Source: Isoetes taiwanensis (taxonomy: Eukaryota > Streptophyta > Lycopodiopsida > Isoetales > Isoetaceae). From it: a stretch of DNA of 64,000 bases. Below the pieces are notes generated by a model. That model saw only the letters and a program-made list of their open reading frames with translations, did not search any database and was not told the origin of the DNA. Position 1 is the stretch's first letter. Every line of letters starts with the position of its first letter. The translations under genes were made by a program, and so were the position numbers. Shown here one piece after another: positions 60,572 to 64,000 of the stretch. The stretch spans positions 3,339,174 to 3,403,173 of the forward strand of contig JAJEKV010000093.1 of assembly GCA_021234155.1 (NCBI GenBank), read 5' to 3'.

Positions 60572-63402
60572 GCGACCAAATGAATATTGAGGATCGTAAG
60601 AAGCCCACGAAAGTAATAAATGATTTTTCCCTTCCTGCACGATCATCAAAGCTAAAATAAGTCCTTAAAAAAAAGATAGCACCATCATCATTGAATCAAT
60701 TGTTCAAATTAGGACTAGATCCACGCCATAATACCATTATAATATAAGATATATCATTCAACTCCCACAAATCAAACCAACGCCCACGGGTCCAATAGTT
60801 TCTACGGATTCGGACAAAACTTAAAAAGCATAAGTCTTCCATAAACAGATCCAATGACATTCTGGAACTCGGCCAAAAACCCAAAAAGCACAGGTCTCCT
60901 ATAAATCATCACTTTGCACACAAAGGAAATAACAAAGAATAACTATGCGCAAAGATCCAATGCCTTTTCGGATTAGGCCAAAAACTCAAAAAATCATATA
61001 TCTCCCATAAACAGATCTAATGGCTTTCTAGATTTCAGCCAAATAAATACTAGGGCATCCAAATGAATATTGGGGATCATGAGAACCTGCATAGGTAATA
61101 GATGATTTTTTCCTTCCTACATAATCGTCAAAAGCTAAAAAAAAATAATACTTCAAAAAAGATAGCATCATCATCGTTGAATCAATCCAGTTTTATTTAT
61201 CCAAATTAGAGCTAGATCCATGGTACAATAACATTATAATATAAGATATGTCATTAACCAACCGCCAAATTCAATTAATGGCCACAGATCCAACAAATTT
61301 TTGGATTCCGACCTTAAAAGCATAGTCTCCCATAAAATAGATCCAATGGCACTCGATTTTACTTAAAAATACAAGAAGCGGTGTCTCCCATAAAAAACCA
61401 ATATGCACACAAAGGAAATACCAAAAGCAACACTACGTACACAGATCTAATGCCACAATGTAAGACCACTATATGCCACAAATCTAATGAGTTTTCGATT
61501 TTGATTAAAACCCAAAAGCATAAGTCTCCCATAAAAGCATCTAACGACTTTCTAGATTAGGAGACAAACTCAAAGGGCACAAGTCTCCCATAAATAACCA
61601 CTATGCACACAAAACAAAATACCAAACAACTACTATGCATCACAGATTTAATGGATTCCTCAACTTTTGCCAAAAACCCAAAAAACACAGGCCTCCCATA
61701 AACAACGTTAATGGCTTTCTAGATTTCAGCCAAAAACCCAAAATGCACAGGTCTTTGATAAATAACCACTATGCATACAAAAGAAATACCAAACAACCCA
61801 ATGAATTTCTAAATTTCGACTAAAAACCCAAAAAAGCATAAGTCTCCCATTACATTTGCAAATGCTTTTTACAAAATTTTGCGTTGGAGAAAAAAGATTT
61901 TAATCAAAAATAAGATTTTTATGAGGAGTTTTTTTTTTTTTACAAAACCATTGTATGTAATATCTAAGTCACTAAAAATAGATAAAGAAGAAGAAGATAT
62001 TTTAACGTCATGCCACAAGGCAGCGTCCAAGAAGAGAAGCGCTAGAGAGAGGATGTCAACTATTTCTGCGCTCATAACTTGAGCTATAGAGGTCAGATAT
62101 AGATCATCTCGGGCTCTTTGGGAAGCTTATGTAGAGATCTTTCCAGATCTACCAAGATAGGTACCTGTTTTTTGTACTTTTCAATCCCGATGCATTTTTG
62201 TAAACCGCATGCCATGCAGATTTGATGGTAATAGGTTTTAAATCGTAACTTTTTTGAATCCGTGATTCGCTTTGAGTGTTTTCTATTGCGTTGGAAAGCT
62301 CTCTTTGGGATATTTCTGATGATGTATAATATGCTCATATTTGCTTAAGTTTTCTAGGCAAAAACAGCAAATTTCCTGGCGGATTTAGTAGGGTTTCACA
62401 CCCCACTACTTGATTCTCTGCCTAGTTGGTCATTCTGGTCATGTCCTTTGTCCTGCATCATTGTAGTGCAGTAAGCTTTTATGAAGATATTGAAGAGATG
62501 ATGTTATCGTGGATGCATTTCATATGGGAAAAAAAAATTGAAACTTTTTGTTTTGGTGTGTTATGGGATTTGTGCTATATTTGATAGTTTATATGTAATT
62601 CATGAATTTGCTAATGTTTTTTGAATTTTTATTTTTATTTTTTCAAACCAAAAAAACAATATCTCCCAAAACACACCAAAAACAAAAAACAGATCCAAAG
62701 GCTTTCTGGAAGCCGACCAAAACTCCACAGAGCATAGGTCCCCTATAAACAACCATTGTGCACACAAAAGAAATATCAAACAACCACTATGCGCCACAGA
62801 TCCAACAACTTTCTTGATTTCAGTCGAAAACCCAAAACGCACAGGTCTGCTATCAACCACTATTTTGCATACGAAGGAAATACCAAACAATACTATGTGC
62901 CACAGATCCAAGGTCTTTTTGAGTTTTTGCCAAAACCTCAAAAAGCATAGGTCTCTAATAAGCAGATCCAACGACTTTCTGGTTTTCTGTCAAAAAATAA
63001 AAAATCACAGGACTCCCATGAACAACCACTATGCACAAAAAAGAAATATCAAAAAACCACTATGTGCCACAGATCCAATGGTTTTCGACTTCTTCGCCAA
63101 AACCCAAAAAGCAGGTCTCTCAAAAAAACAACCACTATGAGTATGCACAAAGAAATATCAATGCTTACCGGATCCAATGCCCTTCTAGATTTCGGCCAAA
63201 AACTCAAAACGCATAGATTTCCCACAAACAATCATATGCATACAAAAGAAATTCGAAACAACTACTATGCACTACAGATCCAATGCCATTTTTTATTTCG
63301 GTCAAAAATCCAAAAAAGCATAAGGTCTCCCATAAATAGATTCAATGGCTTTCTGGATTTCAGCCAAAAACCCAAAAGCGAAGGTCTCCCATAAATAACC
63401 AT
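60572..63402. repeat. Diverged satellite with 55-60 and about 110-bp subunits and a higher-order repeat
   Basis: About 18 copies of '(a/c)ataggtctcccataaa' are spread between 60825 and 63395, alternating two contexts. One reads 'agatccaatggctttctgga' then 'ttcagccaaaaacccaaaa'. The other reads 'aaccactatgcacacaaaag' then 'aaataccaaacaacc'. A larger unit of about 483 bp is seen twice at 60575 and 61060 ('atgaatattg(a/g)ggatc' through 'accattataatataagatat'). The array is interrupted at 61860-62640 by unrelated AT-rich DNA. Short in-frame peptides with repeated Q-K-P-K come from the repeat and are not genes. Confidence 0.8.
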
Positions 63403-63404
63403 TA

Positions 63405-63693
63405 GGGTCATTTCCCACTTGCCATTAAGTTAAGTTAAATAGGGCAAATAACTGGAACTTGCTTTCCCACTGACCCTTAAGTTACTATCAGTTAAGTTAA
63501 TTCCAGTTAATTTTTAACTGTTCATTTAACTTAACGGAGCATCCTTCTCACTAGAAAAAGTTAAGTTATTTTTTTTTAACTAAATTTAAAAATATTTAAC
63601 CAACTAGTGCAAAGTGACCTAAGCAAGGTCCACTTAACTTCTAACTTTTTGGTTAAGCATTAAGCTAACTTAACTACAAGTGAGAAATGGTTC
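63405..63693. mobile_element. MITE with about 38-bp terminal inverted repeats
   Basis: The left end 'gggtcatttcccacttgcca' continues as 'ttaagttaagtta'. It pairs with the reverse complement of the right end, which reads 'gaaccatttctcacttgtag' then 'ttaagttagctta'. The inside is made of ttaagttaa-type words in both orientations. The length (289 bp), long inverted ends and lack of coding fit a MITE. The flanking duplication is not clear. Confidence 0.65.
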
Positions 63694-64000
63694 CAGTTAG
63701 GTTAGATTCTTAAATTGTAATTTTGACAAGGATGCCAACTAGTTGACAAGTGTCTTATTAGTTTGATAGATTGAATAAAAAACATTAAAATAGGAGGTCG
63801 ATTGATTGACTGGTCACGTAGTACTTGACTAGAAAGTATTAAAATGGAGAGAATTGACTATAAATCAATTGATTGGCGAGAAAGTGTCTAAGTTAACCAA
63901 AAGTCAACTCATTGACTAGAGAGTCAACCAGTTTACTAGATTTTACTAGGTAGTCAAACAATTCACAAAATAGTAACTTGACAAAAAAAGTCATATCCTC
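63694..64000. other. Degenerate 'gttgac/attgact' words; no gene
   Basis: Short words such as 'gattgactgg', 'cttgactaga', 'attgactaga' and 'gagtcaacca' recur at irregular spacing to the window's end. Possibly a decayed tandem repeat. Confidence 0.35.

Noticed and set aside
61635..63394. Series of 60-110 codon frames with repeated Q-K-P-K peptides
   Set aside because: They are translations of the satellite subunits in successive frames, without starts or homology of their own.
60572..63402. CRISPR-like look of regularly spaced repeats
   Set aside because: Repeats are diverged, spacers are themselves repeated, unit lengths vary, and the setting is a plant genome without cas genes. It is a satellite.

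Overview
The window looks like a stretch of a large, repeat-rich land-plant nuclear genome. I infer this from AT-rich intergenic DNA, P-class and PLS-class pentatricopeptide repeat (PPR) coding sequence, short-LTR Ty1/Copia elements, LINE and tRNA-derived SINE copies, MITEs and minisatellites. The PLS-PPR wording and a reverse transcriptase (RT) of the kind I associate with green algae and seed-free plants make a fern or another seed-free vascular plant my best guess, but the species is not proven. No organellar, bacterial or CRISPR feature is supported.

Layout: 0-1 kb, Ty3/Gypsy gag remnant (minus). 5-7.5 kb, minisatellites and two SINE copies. 8.6-9.7 kb, decayed LINE (plus). 11.9-15.8 kb, several tandem repeats and MITE-like elements. 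16.1-24.2 kb, a composite retroelement: a Penelope-like RT (minus) between two direct copies of a 1.5-kb repeat, with (GATA)n arrays at the junctions; one repeat copy carries a GC-rich retroposon. 24.2-24.5 kb, a SINE-like unit whose tail is one of the GATA arrays. 26.4-26.8 kb, a PLS-PPR fragment. 27.2-36.8 kb, a Copia element with an exact 5-bp target duplication (GGCGC), split inside its integrase by a second Copia element with its own duplication (GAATG). 39.1-41.2 kb, a P-class PPR gene with several single-base frameshifts. 42.2-45.5 kb, two different LINE fragments (minus). 50.5-52.5 kb, a tandem array of a SINE-containing unit. 53.5-54.9 kb (perhaps to 56.5 kb), a multi-exon gene of unknown function whose introns are phase-consistent GT-AG. 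58.9-63.4 kb, tandem duplications, a SINE and a diverged satellite. 63.4-63.7 kb, a MITE.

Most of the window is mobile DNA. The only plausible host genes are the PPR gene, the PLS-PPR remnant and the 53.5-56.5 kb gene. Nearly every coding region is broken by single-base shifts while the amino acid signal is kept on both sides. This fits either recent decay or uncorrected long-read indels, so calling these 'pseudogenes' is provisional. No promoters, terminators or functional tRNA genes could be assigned with confidence.
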